Shown in pieces: positions 34,972-44,792 of a stretch of DNA of 64,000 nt. The translations under genes and the position numbers were made by a program. Position 1 is the stretch's first letter, and every line of letters begins with the position of its first letter. Below the pieces are notes generated by a model, which worked only from the letters and a program-made list of their open reading frames with translations, searched no databases and was not told the DNA's origin. Source of the stretch: JBCCMQ01 sp039026235 (GTDB lineage Bacteria > Pseudomonadota > Alphaproteobacteria > Rhodobacterales > Rhodobacteraceae); the NCBI GenBank assembly GCA_039026235.1, contig JBCCMQ010000010.1:1-64000 (forward strand), read 5' to 3'.

Positions 34972-35280
34972 TCAGCCGCGGGTCGAGGCGATGGCGGTGA
35001 TCTCTGTGGGTTCGGGCGGATTGGCGAAGATCGGGCCCACCTTTTCGCGGTAGGCAGCAAAGGCGGTGCTGTCGAGAAAGGCTTGTTTCCCCGCGTCGCT
35101 GTTGAACTCCAGAATACCCAGGAACTTGGTCGGATCGTCGGTTGAAAAGCAGGCATAGCTCAGCCCATCGGTTCCGGCGGTGCCTTCCGTTTGCAGACCT
35201 TCGACAAGGGCGGTCATGGCCGCCTGTTGAAGGGCATGGTCATCGGCGGATCTGAGCGTGTAGTGGACGAGAAGGGACAT
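34972..35280 (-). CDS. Antibiotic biosynthesis monooxygenase (ABM)-like small protein
   Basis: 102 residues with the dimeric alpha/beta-barrel pattern: MSLLVHYTLRS, SYACFSTDDPTKFLGILEFNSD and AFAAYREKV. Members act as small monooxygenases or quinol-modifying enzymes, but many have no known reaction. ATG 35280 (AAGGAG upstream) is chosen over ATG 35334. Confidence 0.72.
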   Translation of the reverse strand: MSLLVHYTLRSADDHALQQAAMTALVEGLQTEGTAGTDGLSYACFSTDDPTKFLGILEFNSDAGKQAFLDSTAFAAYREKVGPIFANPPEPTEITAIASTRG

Positions 35281-35442
35281 GGGGCGGCTCCTTGATTGTC
35301 GCATGACTTTGAACCGAACTGTGCGTCTCGTCAACTTAGTTGACTAATTAGCCATGCGGAAGCGCCAGTTTCAAACCAAGGTTTGCAGGGGACGGCCCAG
35401 CGGCTAGGCTGCGCCCGCGGGGCAGAAACGAAGGGTCGGACC

Positions 35443-35730
35443 ATGACCGCGCGCATGACACTTTTGCTGCTTTTTGCACTGATCGTCGTCCTTGGAATTC
35501 TGACGATTGTCCTATCAACCGTGGGAGATGCTTCGGTGACAGCTTCAACCGGCGGCGTCTTCGGTGCGCTTGACGCCCGAGGGCTGTCGGATGACCGCGA
35601 GCTTTTGTCAGAACTTTACGATGTGGTTCTGACGCTCAAAGGTCCCTGGGCCTTCGTTCATTGGCTCGGTCTCGCCGTTCTGGCGGCAGGGGTCGCGGGG
35701 TTCGTCGTGGTGCTGAGGAAAGTGCGATGA
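35443..35730 (+). CDS. Small two-helix membrane protein
   Basis: 95 residues with one helix at the N-terminus (LLLLFALIVVLGILTIVL), an acidic periplasmic or cytoplasmic loop with GVFGALDARGLSDDRELLSELYDVV, and a second helix near the C-terminus. ATG 35443 has AAGGG eight bases ahead. No recognised domain. Confidence 0.6.
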   Translation: MTARMTLLLLFALIVVLGILTIVLSTVGDASVTASTGGVFGALDARGLSDDRELLSELYDVVLTLKGPWAFVHWLGLAVLAAGVAGFVVVLRKVR

Positions 35731-35893
35731 GGGATGCCAGCGCTACGCCAATCGTCATTTCTGCCACATCTGAATTTTGTCGGCAACTCGTTCAGCGCAA
35801 TCTCAGTAAATAATCGTTGCGGTAGTGTTAGTTTAAGATCTAGCTAACCCAACCTGAGGTCACGTTAAGCCGCAAACACCCATCGGAAATTGA
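35731..35893. other. AT-rich intergenic region before the HNH nuclease gene
   Basis: 163 bp whose composition shifts from the GC-rich backbone to AT-rich at about 35755. It holds an inverted repeat GTTAG/CTAAC (35827-35831, 35844-35848) with AGATCT in between, a possible operator or promoter element. No gene seen. Confidence 0.4.
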
Positions 35894-36865
35894 ATGTCAC
35901 TTTCAGAAATGCTTACGCGCGTGGCCAATGAATTTGTCTACGCAAGGGGTAAGCCATTCAAAAATAGCGAATTCGGTAATTTCGTTCGCCATGACCTAGC
36001 AATTGAAGCTAAAAAGCACCTCGAATATTGGCCATTCGATATGTCGGTGAAAGCGAGCGTTGGCGCAGGAAACTGGGCTGCCGTACCTTGGCTTGCTTTC
36101 TTTGATCCATTGATCACGGATTCAGCAACACGTGGCTTCTACGTCGTCTATTTGATCAACGCTCAAGACAGCTCAATTGTGTTATCACTGAACCAAGGTA
36201 CAACCGCTGTTTATCAAGAATTCGGACGCAGAAAAGCACTAGAAGTACTGCGGCGACGGGCAATTGACCTTAGGGACAGAGCTGCCGAATTATCTCAGAA
36301 ATTCTCTTCGGAGACAATCGACTTAGGGTCCGACGAGGAACTTCCACAAGGTTACGTCGCGGGTCACGCGTTCGGGAAAATATATAGAAGGAATGACCTC
36401 ATCGGATCAGGCTACTTAACCGATCTCTACAACATGCTTGTTGCATACTCGGCAATTGTGGAGAGAGGCGGTCTAATTCCAACTGACCTACTTTTGTCAG
36501 AACAAGCAGGTCTATCGCTCGAAGAGAGCCGCCGCCTCGCACTATCGCGGCGCATCGAGCGTTCTAGAAAGGTCCGACGTGCAGTACTGGAAAGAAAGGC
36601 CCTGATCTGTGAAGCGTGCGGTCTAGATCCGAAGCAAGACTATCGGTTTGTCGGACCACCACTGCAGGTACCGCTGGATGTTCACCATATAACGCCGCTA
36701 AACACGTTGAGCGAAGGCGAAACCAAGAGGTATCGGATACCAGAAGACTTCTTGGTTCTCTGTCCAACATGTCACCGCATGATACACAAACAGAAGAACC
36801 CATCCGACCTGCAAACACTCAAGCTTAGTATACGATTTAAGCACATGCGCGAGGCGGGCTGGTGA
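35894..36865 (+). CDS. McrB_N (DUF3578)-HNH endonuclease, solitary
   Basis: 323 residues combining two domains. Residues about 10-190 match the MrcB-like N-terminal domain (SVGAGNWAAVPWLAFFDP, YVVYLINAQD.SIVLSLNQG), a DNA-recognition module of McrBC-type type IV restriction. Residues about 230-300 are an McrA-type HNH nuclease: Cys239/Cys242 (CEAC), DVHHITPL (His264-265) and Cys290/Cys293 with CHRMIH. A target would be modified or invading DNA; this is inferred. No methyltransferase or McrC is near. Base composition is clearly lower in GC (36001-36060 has 26 G/C of 60), a sign of transfer. Confidence 0.85.
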   Translation: MSLSEMLTRVANEFVYARGKPFKNSEFGNFVRHDLAIEAKKHLEYWPFDMSVKASVGAGNWAAVPWLAFFDPLITDSATRGFYVVYLINAQDSSIVLSLNQGTTAVYQEFGRRKALEVLRRRAIDLRDRAAELSQKFSSETIDLGSDEELPQGYVAGHAFGKIYRRNDLIGSGYLTDLYNMLVAYSAIVERGGLIPTDLLLSEQAGLSLEESRRLALSRRIERSRKVRRAVLERKALICEACGLDPKQDYRFVGPPLQVPLDVHHITPLNTLSEGETKRYRIPEDFLVLCPTCHRMIHKQKNPSDLQTLKLSIRFKHMREAGW

Positions 36866-36872
36866 ATCGAAA

Positions 36873-39068
<2,196 letters not shown>

Positions 39069-39092
39069 GGGCAAGCTCCTTGCCCCTAACTT

Positions 39093-39107
39093 GATCTCTT
39101 TTTGTTC
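39093..39107 (-). promoter_or_regulatory. Candidate LexA (SOS) box upstream of uvrB
   Basis: GATC-N7-GTTC (39093-39107) differs by one base from the alphaproteobacterial LexA consensus GTTC-N7-GTTC. It lies 25 bases upstream of the uvrB start, a usual SOS position. The mismatch keeps confidence modest. Confidence 0.4.
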
Positions 39108-39403
39108 TTGCGCAAGGGACGATGTCCAATTGGCCCAATCCACCTGACAGCTTTCTTGCCAAAAGCTTAAGGGTCGGCGGCCTCGCGAAAAACGGCTAGC
39201 ACAACCTTAGGTTTATTTTTATTTGATCTTTCTCGCATATGGATGTACGGTTCTTTTGCAAGCAGCGAAACGGGCTGCCGGCCAGAGTGCACACCCACCC
39301 CACCCCTCGCTCCCAAATCTCTGGTCGGCAGCCAAAAACACACACGGTTGAACCCGCTCTGCGATTACCCGATATTGATGGCACCCAGCCAAGGATCATC
39401 GGC
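39108..39403. other. Intergenic region between uvrB and the NDUFS4-like gene
   Basis: About 300 bp with no gene I can support. It contains an AT-rich stretch at 39204-39240 that may carry promoters for either flanking gene. An open frame runs through 39239-39403 into the downstream gene, but its composition (proline, arginine and histidine-rich) is not protein-like. Confidence 0.5.
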
Positions 39404-39715
39404 ATGCGCGCCCGAATCTATCAGCCAGCCCGAACTGCCACCCAATCCGGAACAGCCAAAACAAATTCATGGGTTCTTGAGTTCGCCCAGACCTCGGCCC
39501 GGGCCGTGGACCCGTTGATGGGCTGGACCAGTTCTTCGGACACGCAAACCCAGGTGCGCCTGAACTTCAATTCGAAGAAGGCCGCCCTTGCCTATGCCAA
39601 AGAGCACGGCATCGATGCCACGGTCAGCGAACCGCAGAAACGGAAGCCCAATGTCCGGCAAAAGGGCTATGGCGAGAATTTTGCCACCGACCGGAGAGGC
39701 ACGTGGACCCACTGA
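39404..39715 (+). CDS. NADH dehydrogenase-associated subunit, ETC complex I (NDUFS4-like)
   Basis: Accessory subunit of complex I, homologous to mitochondrial NDUFS4. 103 residues: MRARIYQPARTATQSGTA, WVLEFAQTSARAVDPLMGWTSSSD and the final NFATDRRG. It is soluble and binds the peripheral arm. ATG 39404 has AAGGA ahead; upstream in-frame starts are not supported. Confidence 0.88.
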   Translation: MRARIYQPARTATQSGTAKTNSWVLEFAQTSARAVDPLMGWTSSSDTQTQVRLNFNSKKAALAYAKEHGIDATVSEPQKRKPNVRQKGYGENFATDRRGTWTH

Positions 39716-40176
39716 TGCCGCGGATCCGGGCCGCGGATCCGCTTGATGCGTCCGCGCGCGATCTGATCCGGCGGCACTTGACCCTTATGTGGGCTTCGAG
39801 CCCACCCGGCAGCGTGCACGCGATGGAATCGAAAGACCTGGCCGATCAAGAGGCGCGGTTCTTTTTGATGGAAATGGATGGTCGACCGGTCGGCATGGGG
39901 GCAATCAAGGCGATTGACCCGGACCATGCGGAACTAAGATCAATGCATGTGCTTGACGAGATGCGCGGCCGGGGTTTGTCGAAGCATATGCTTGAGCATC
40001 TCCTTGAAACCGCGCTTCGGAAAGGTTTCCGGCGTGTCAGCCTTGAGACCGGCGCGCAAACGGCGTTCACTGCCGCGCGCGGCCTTTATGCCAGCGCGGG
40101 TTTCACGCCCTGCGCACCCTTTGCGGGATATACCGAAGACCCGAACAGCGTGTTCTTCACCAAACGCTTGGGATAG
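39703..40176 (+). CDS. GNAT acetyltransferase
   Basis: 157-residue acyltransferase of the PanM/YafP type: DPDHAELRSMHVLDEMRGRGLSKHMLEHL is the acetyl-CoA loop (RGRGLS), followed by LETGAQTAF and the C-terminal LYASAGFTPC. Start GTG 39703 has GGAG at ideal spacing; ATG 39715 overlaps the preceding stop as TGATG and is the alternative. Distinct from the tandem GNAT set at 11.7-13.9 kb. Confidence 0.85.
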   Translation: MDPLMPRIRAADPLDASARDLIRRHLTLMWASSPPGSVHAMESKDLADQEARFFLMEMDGRPVGMGAIKAIDPDHAELRSMHVLDEMRGRGLSKHMLEHLLETALRKGFRRVSLETGAQTAFTAARGLYASAGFTPCAPFAGYTEDPNSVFFTKRLG

Positions 40177-40244
40177 GCGGGCGACCGGAACAAACTACGG
40201 CAAGGGCGCAGGCAGGAAAAAGGACCCAATTTTCGTGAGATTAT

Positions 40245-40321
40245 TGGCGATCCCGGGAGGACTCGAACCCCCGACCAATTGCTTAGAAGGCAACTGCTCT
40301 ATCCAGCTGAGCTACGGGACC
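40245..40321 (-). tRNA. tRNA-Arg, anticodon TCT (with encoded CCA)
   Basis: Minus-strand cloverleaf: acceptor GGTCCCG pairs with CGGGATC (one G-U), D arm GCTC..GAGC, anticodon stem GTTGC/GCAAT with loop CTTCTAA (anticodon TCT), and T arm with TTCGAGT. The discriminator is G and CCA is encoded, so the 3' end is at 40245. It reads AGA codons. Confidence 0.95.
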
Positions 40322-40512
40322 GCGTGGGCGTCTTATAGCGGCCCAGGCATCGATGAGAACAGCGGATTTGCCCCGCGCCGGGTATCGGCCCGGCGCGAGC
40401 TTCACAATTGCGCACAAATTCTTCGCTTTGGCGAAGATCCAATTTGCGGGCGCTGTCCCCATCTATCCACTCAAGAGGCGCCCTGTATCTGCGGGCGCAA
40501 AGGAGACAGACA

Positions 40513-41436
40513 ATGGCACCAACCAGCATCACCGGGCTGCACCATGTGACAGCCATTTCCGGCCCCCCTCAGGCAAACGTTGATTTCTTTACCGGCGTTG
40601 CCGACCAGCGGCTGGTCAAGAAAACCGTGAATTTCGACGATCCGGGTACCTATCACCTGTACTATGGTGACACGGGTGCAAATCCAGGAACGATCCTGAC
40701 GTTCTTTCCCTTTGCCAACGCAGGTCCCGGACGTGCCGGACCAGGTATGGCAAGCGCCTACGCCTATCAGATCCCAAAGGACCGCTTTGACGGACTTATG
40801 GACCGTCTGGCGCTGAGCGCCATAGACTTCGATGGCCCCGTGGACCGGTTCGGTGCCCGGGTGATCACGCTTCACGATCCCGATGGCGCGCCGGTTGAGT
40901 TGATTGAGACCGAAGTGGCCGGTGATCAGGACATAGGCGCGTTCCACTCGGTCACTCTTTGGGAAGATGACATTGCACCGACTGCCAGGTTCCTGACCGA
41001 CGTCCTGGGCTACAAAGAAGTGGGCCACACGCAGGACGGCGCCGACGAACGGCTGCGTCTGGAAGTTCCGGGCGACGGACCTGGCAATGTCGTTGACCTG
41101 ACGCGGCAAGACGCATCGTCGTTCGGGCGGCAGGGCGCGGGCTCGATCCACCATGTGGCCTTTCGCGCGAAGACTAATGAAGAACAACTGGAATGGCGCG
41201 AACGCGTCATGGCCGCAGGCTTGCAGGTCACACCGGTGATCGACAGACAGTATTTCAACGCGATCTATTTCCGCGAGCCGGGCGGTGTCTTGTTCGAGAT
41301 CGCAACTGATCCTCCGGGTTTTGCAAGGGATGAGCCAATGGATGCTCTTGGCCAGAAACTGATGCTGCCGGCGCAGTACGAAGGCATACGCGACCGGCTT
41401 GAACAGACGCTGCCGCCGCTGAAGGTGCCGGCATGA
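40513..41436 (+). CDS. VOC-family ring-cleaving dioxygenase (MhqO-like)
   Basis: Two-domain vicinal-oxygen-chelate protein, 307 residues, with repeats opening GLHHVTAISG (about 6) and HSVTLWEDD (about 141), and metal ligands in SIHHVAF and LFEIATD. This is the MhqO/PcpA branch, acting on quinone- or catechol-type compounds. The next gene overlaps by four bases (ATGA) and encodes an MhqD-like hydrolase, the same pairing as in the mhq methylhydroquinone-resistance genes of Bacillus. RBS GGAG. Confidence 0.87.
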   Translation: MAPTSITGLHHVTAISGPPQANVDFFTGVADQRLVKKTVNFDDPGTYHLYYGDTGANPGTILTFFPFANAGPGRAGPGMASAYAYQIPKDRFDGLMDRLALSAIDFDGPVDRFGARVITLHDPDGAPVELIETEVAGDQDIGAFHSVTLWEDDIAPTARFLTDVLGYKEVGHTQDGADERLRLEVPGDGPGNVVDLTRQDASSFGRQGAGSIHHVAFRAKTNEEQLEWRERVMAAGLQVTPVIDRQYFNAIYFREPGGVLFEIATDPPGFARDEPMDALGQKLMLPAQYEGIRDRLEQTLPPLKVPA

Positions 41437-42122
41437 CCGACCCGATATTGCACCACGCCGGCCCAAGCGGGGCCGGCGCACGGCTGGGCGCCGCTATGAT
41501 CCACGGCCGAGGGGCCGGCGCCCATGATATCCTTGGTCTTCTGGGCGCGGTCGGCTTGCCGGACATCGCTGCCGCGGCGCCAGAAGCACCGGGCGCCAGT
41601 TGGTGGCCCACATCATTCCTTGCACCCGCGTCCCAGATGGCGCCGTTTGTGACGCGCGGCCTGCATGCCGTTGAGGCGGCCTTTTCTGCGCTGGAAGCAG
41701 AAGGCGTGCCCAGCAAAAGGATCGCCCTGATCGGGTTCAGCCAAGGCGCCTGTCTGGCTTTGGAGTATGCGGCGCGGTCTGAACGTACGATCCACAGCGT
41801 TTACGGTTTGTCTGGCGGCCTTGTAGGCACCTGCGACAAACCGGCCCGGGACAAGGCAGAGCTATACGGCTTTGACGACAAGAGCTTTGATTACGCCTCG
41901 GACCTGAGCGGCCTGCCGATCTATCTCGGCTGCCATGAAAGCGATCCGCATATTCCGCTGAAACGGGTCCAGGATACAGAGCGCGCGCTAAGTGATCTCG
42001 GCGCCTCTGTCTCGCTCGAGATCATGTCAGGGCACGGCCATGGCGTGACGCAGGCCGACGTGACAGCCCTTCGCGCCGGACTCAATGGCGCTGCATCGCT
42101 GTCCTCAGCGGCGCCGTCCTAG
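41433..42122 (+). CDS. Phospholipase/carboxylesterase-family alpha/beta hydrolase (MhqD-like)
   Basis: 229 residues with an early oxyanion region (MIHGRGAGAHDILGL), the nucleophile elbow GFSQGACLALE (Ser about residue 107), a DPHIPLKRVQ aspartate region and a SGHGHGVT histidine. A hydrolase partner of the VOC dioxygenase, probably acting on quinone-derived or ester products. ATGA-coupled to the upstream gene. Confidence 0.85.
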   Translation: MTDPILHHAGPSGAGARLGAAMIHGRGAGAHDILGLLGAVGLPDIAAAAPEAPGASWWPTSFLAPASQMAPFVTRGLHAVEAAFSALEAEGVPSKRIALIGFSQGACLALEYAARSERTIHSVYGLSGGLVGTCDKPARDKAELYGFDDKSFDYASDLSGLPIYLGCHESDPHIPLKRVQDTERALSDLGASVSLEIMSGHGHGVTQADVTALRAGLNGAASLSSAAPS

Positions 42123-42130
42123 ACTTCGTG

Positions 42131-42217
42131 CAGCCGCAACGAACAAGCGAAGTGCGGGTCGGTCCCGCCCTTCGCCAAATATGCAGGTCATGTCGTTCGT
42201 TTTACGCCGCACGGCTG
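42131..42217. repeat. Nested inverted repeats downstream of the MhqD-like gene
   Basis: Three nested arms: CAGCCG/CGGCTG (42131-42136, 42212-42217), AACGAAC/GTTCGTT (42138-42144, 42195-42201) and GCGAAGTGCGGG/CCCGCCCTTCGC (42147-42158, 42164-42175, one mismatch, loop TCGGT). The inner hairpin can end either converging operon; whether the outer pairs fold in RNA is unknown. Confidence 0.5.
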
Positions 42218-42291
42218 GGGCCGATGTCTAAAACACGTCCCCGGAGTTTATTTCCAATTGAAAACAGAAACAGAAACGTTGCGTCGCGGGA

Positions 42292-43026
42292 TCAGAGTTC
42301 GGCGACCGAGGCGATCCGACGTCGAAAGCGGGTAAGCACGACCACCGATCCGCCGGGTGACAGACGGCAATCATAGACAAAGCCGCGCTTCATGAGGGTT
42401 GCCATGATATGCGCGCACCCGCCCCTTCCGTAAAACCTGGGATGCATCTCCATAGAAATGCTGCGCAGGCTCGTCGTTTCGAGGTCATCAAACAGAGTCA
42501 GTTCAGCGCCTTCAATATCGACGGTCATTACCGTGGGCCGGTGCCGGGCCAGAAGGTCATTGAGGTCTATCTCGGGGACCTCGGTTTGGCCCACATAGCC
42601 TTCGCCTGTGCCGCGCTTTTCGTTCATGGTCGAAGACCAGAAATTCTCATGCAGATAAAACGGAACGTTCTTTCCGCCCGGCCGGGTCACGCCGACGCCA
42701 TTCAGCACTTCGACGCCTGTCACGCCATTGACCGCGTGCGTTTCCTGGATCATCGGAACCATCTGTGGGTTCGCTTCGACGGCAACGACGTTGGCTGGCC
42801 CGACGATCTTGGCCGCCACGGCTGAAATGAGACCGACGCCCGCACCGATATCGACAACCCGGTCATCGGGTTTGAGCATTTTTGACAGGGCTTTGAACTC
42901 ACCCTCTTCGTAGCGGTTCTTGCGCATCGCCCGCTGCAGGCGTGGGGTGACGATCTGCGCGACCACGGGCACCTTCACGCCGTGGCACTCGATCGTTTCG
43001 GAATAATTCAGGGCAGCGGCACCCAT
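42292..43026 (-). CDS. FkbM-family methyltransferase
   Basis: 244 residues with a SAM-binding motif VVDIGAGVGLIS (about 58-69), VVAVEANP, and the FkbM-specific TVDIEGAELTLFDDL. These enzymes methylate sugars or lipids in surface polysaccharides. It starts at TAATG, overlapping the stop of the glycosyltransferase-methyltransferase by one base, so both are probably co-translated in a glycan pathway. Confidence 0.85.
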   Translation of the reverse strand: MGAAALNYSETIECHGVKVPVVAQIVTPRLQRAMRKNRYEEGEFKALSKMLKPDDRVVDIGAGVGLISAVAAKIVGPANVVAVEANPQMVPMIQETHAVNGVTGVEVLNGVGVTRPGGKNVPFYLHENFWSSTMNEKRGTGEGYVGQTEVPEIDLNDLLARHRPTVMTVDIEGAELTLFDDLETTSLRSISMEMHPRFYGRGGCAHIMATLMKRGFVYDCRLSPGGSVVVLTRFRRRIASVAEL

Positions 43027-44597
43027 TATTCGACTGTGATCATGTATTGCTGGCCGATGCGCGACGGTCTGTTCGGTCCGCCCCAGTCGCGCAGGGCATC
43101 AAGGACTGCATCGCGCACATGCATGCGACCGTCGCGTTTCCAGAAGAAATCGTCACCAGCTATGATGCCGCCCTTGCGCACCTTGGTACGCGCGATCTCA
43201 AGATCTTCGCGCACGAAACGGTAAAGATGGTTCCCGTCGATATAGACCCAGTCGAAATATCCGTCCGGATAGGATTGCAGCACCTCGGCAGAAAATCCCT
43301 GGCGGATCGTTACATTCGCCAGGTGACCATAGCGCTGATCGACGTTGCGGCGCATGCCCGCCATAAAGGCTGCTTCCTGGTGCTTTTTATGCGTCCATTC
43401 GCTGCTGTCGCGCTGGGCCAGCAGATCCCAGGGATCGATCAGAACCAGTTCGGACGGATCTGTCACATCGAGGATTGCGCCGGAAAATCCGCCGTCCCAA
43501 ACTCCGATTTCAGCGCAGCGCCCGCCGGGCGGCATCTGGCGCAGCATGCGCAGGCGGTTCTGGTGCCTTTTTGGGGCCTTCAGGGCAAGGTTCGCGGTCG
43601 GCGTCATGGCGGCAGCCGGCAACGGTCCAGAGCGGGCCTGCGTCTTGGCCACAAGCCTGTCCCTCAGTTCCGCATAGTCCGGTTGGTCCAGAAGCTCCTG
43701 CAGCCTTTTACGGTGCCAGGCCTTAGTGCCAAGGTCCAAATACGCCACAATCGGATCTTGTTTGAGTCGGTCGATTTCTGCCACCAAACGGTCACGCTGG
43801 CGCAGGATCGACGTATCCGTTTCCCCGCCGATGCACCACCGGTCCCAGTATTCCGTCCCAAGGGTGTCGCCCACATGGTTCGCGCGCCCGCGATCCCGTT
43901 TGATGAGATAGGCATCCACGGACCGGACGGCATAGTGGTTCACCTGTGCTGCCCCAAAGCCGAGCGCCGCTGACGGTCGGTTCGGATCACCATCTGCCGC
44001 TTCTTCAAGCGCTGAACTACGCCAGCGCGGGCTTTCTCCTTCAGCGTAGACCGGCCCGTGCAACCCCAGGCGCTCGACCTCTTCGCTGCGGCGGAACAGC
44101 GTTTTCACGAACCGTCCCACCTGGGCGTCCGGACGCTGCGCCGGTTCGCCGTCGGTAAAAGCCTCAACCGTCAGCGTATCGGACAGTTCCGCATGGCCGT
44201 TGTTTGAAAACATGCGCCAGGGGACCGGGATCGCGTCGGCATCGGGAAACCGCGACAACAAATCACCGACGTTGCCATCGCCTTCGTGAATATTCAGGAA
44301 TTCATCGATATCACAGACAAAGACCCAGTCCGCGCCTTGGTACTGGTCCGATGCCTGCGCGTATTTGAGCGCCGATTTGTGCGGGCCGCGCTTCAGGACC
44401 TTGTTGCGGACATGGGTGATCTCGCCCAAGGCGTGCAAACGATCGAGGAGAAGATCGGTACCGTCATCACAATCGTTGGAATAGATCAGGACATCGCTAA
44501 AGCCGATCGTTCGATGCCAGGCCAGCCACTCCAGCACATAAGGCCCCTCATTCTTCATCGTGGATATGACGAGAAAGCGTTCGCTGGCGCCTGTCAT
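43026..44597 (-). CDS. Fusion of glycosyltransferase family 2-like and class I methyltransferase
   Basis: About 523 residues. The N-terminal part (1-300) is a GT2/DUF-type transferase (FLVISTMKNEGPYVLEWLAWH, VFVCDIDEFLN with DxD-type motif). The C-terminal part (about 370-523) is a Methyltransf_24 domain: MPPGGRCAEIGVWDGGFS, ELVLIDPWD, FDWVYIDGNHLY. ATG 44597 has no strong RBS, and in-frame codons reach 44738, so the start is uncertain. Coupled to the FkbM gene; the two likely modify a surface glycan. Confidence 0.82.
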   Translation of the reverse strand: MTGASERFLVISTMKNEGPYVLEWLAWHRTIGFSDVLIYSNDCDDGTDLLLDRLHALGEITHVRNKVLKRGPHKSALKYAQASDQYQGADWVFVCDIDEFLNIHEGDGNVGDLLSRFPDADAIPVPWRMFSNNGHAELSDTLTVEAFTDGEPAQRPDAQVGRFVKTLFRRSEEVERLGLHGPVYAEGESPRWRSSALEEAADGDPNRPSAALGFGAAQVNHYAVRSVDAYLIKRDRGRANHVGDTLGTEYWDRWCIGGETDTSILRQRDRLVAEIDRLKQDPIVAYLDLGTKAWHRKRLQELLDQPDYAELRDRLVAKTQARSGPLPAAAMTPTANLALKAPKRHQNRLRMLRQMPPGGRCAEIGVWDGGFSGAILDVTDPSELVLIDPWDLLAQRDSSEWTHKKHQEAAFMAGMRRNVDQRYGHLANVTIRQGFSAEVLQSYPDGYFDWVYIDGNHLYRFVREDLEIARTKVRKGGIIAGDDFFWKRDGRMHVRDAVLDALRDWGGPNRPSRIGQQYMITVE

Positions 44598-44792
44598 CTT
44601 GATCTGCTTCACCTTTGTTTTGCGCCTTATAGCAGAACCGGCACGCCGGAAGAAGGCTAACGCGTCCCGGACCCACCGCCGCGCGTATCGTGGTCGACAA
44701 CCCCGCCGGACGGCGCTACCAAAAGCTTTGGAAAGCATCTTGCAAAGGCCGCCGCCATGCGTGCCTGGGCACTTGGTTAGAGGGTGGGCAAA

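Noticed and set aside
40245..40321. tRNA-Arg as an integration site for a genomic island
   Set aside because: No integrase and no repeat of the tRNA 3' end is seen nearby; flanking genes look native in composition.
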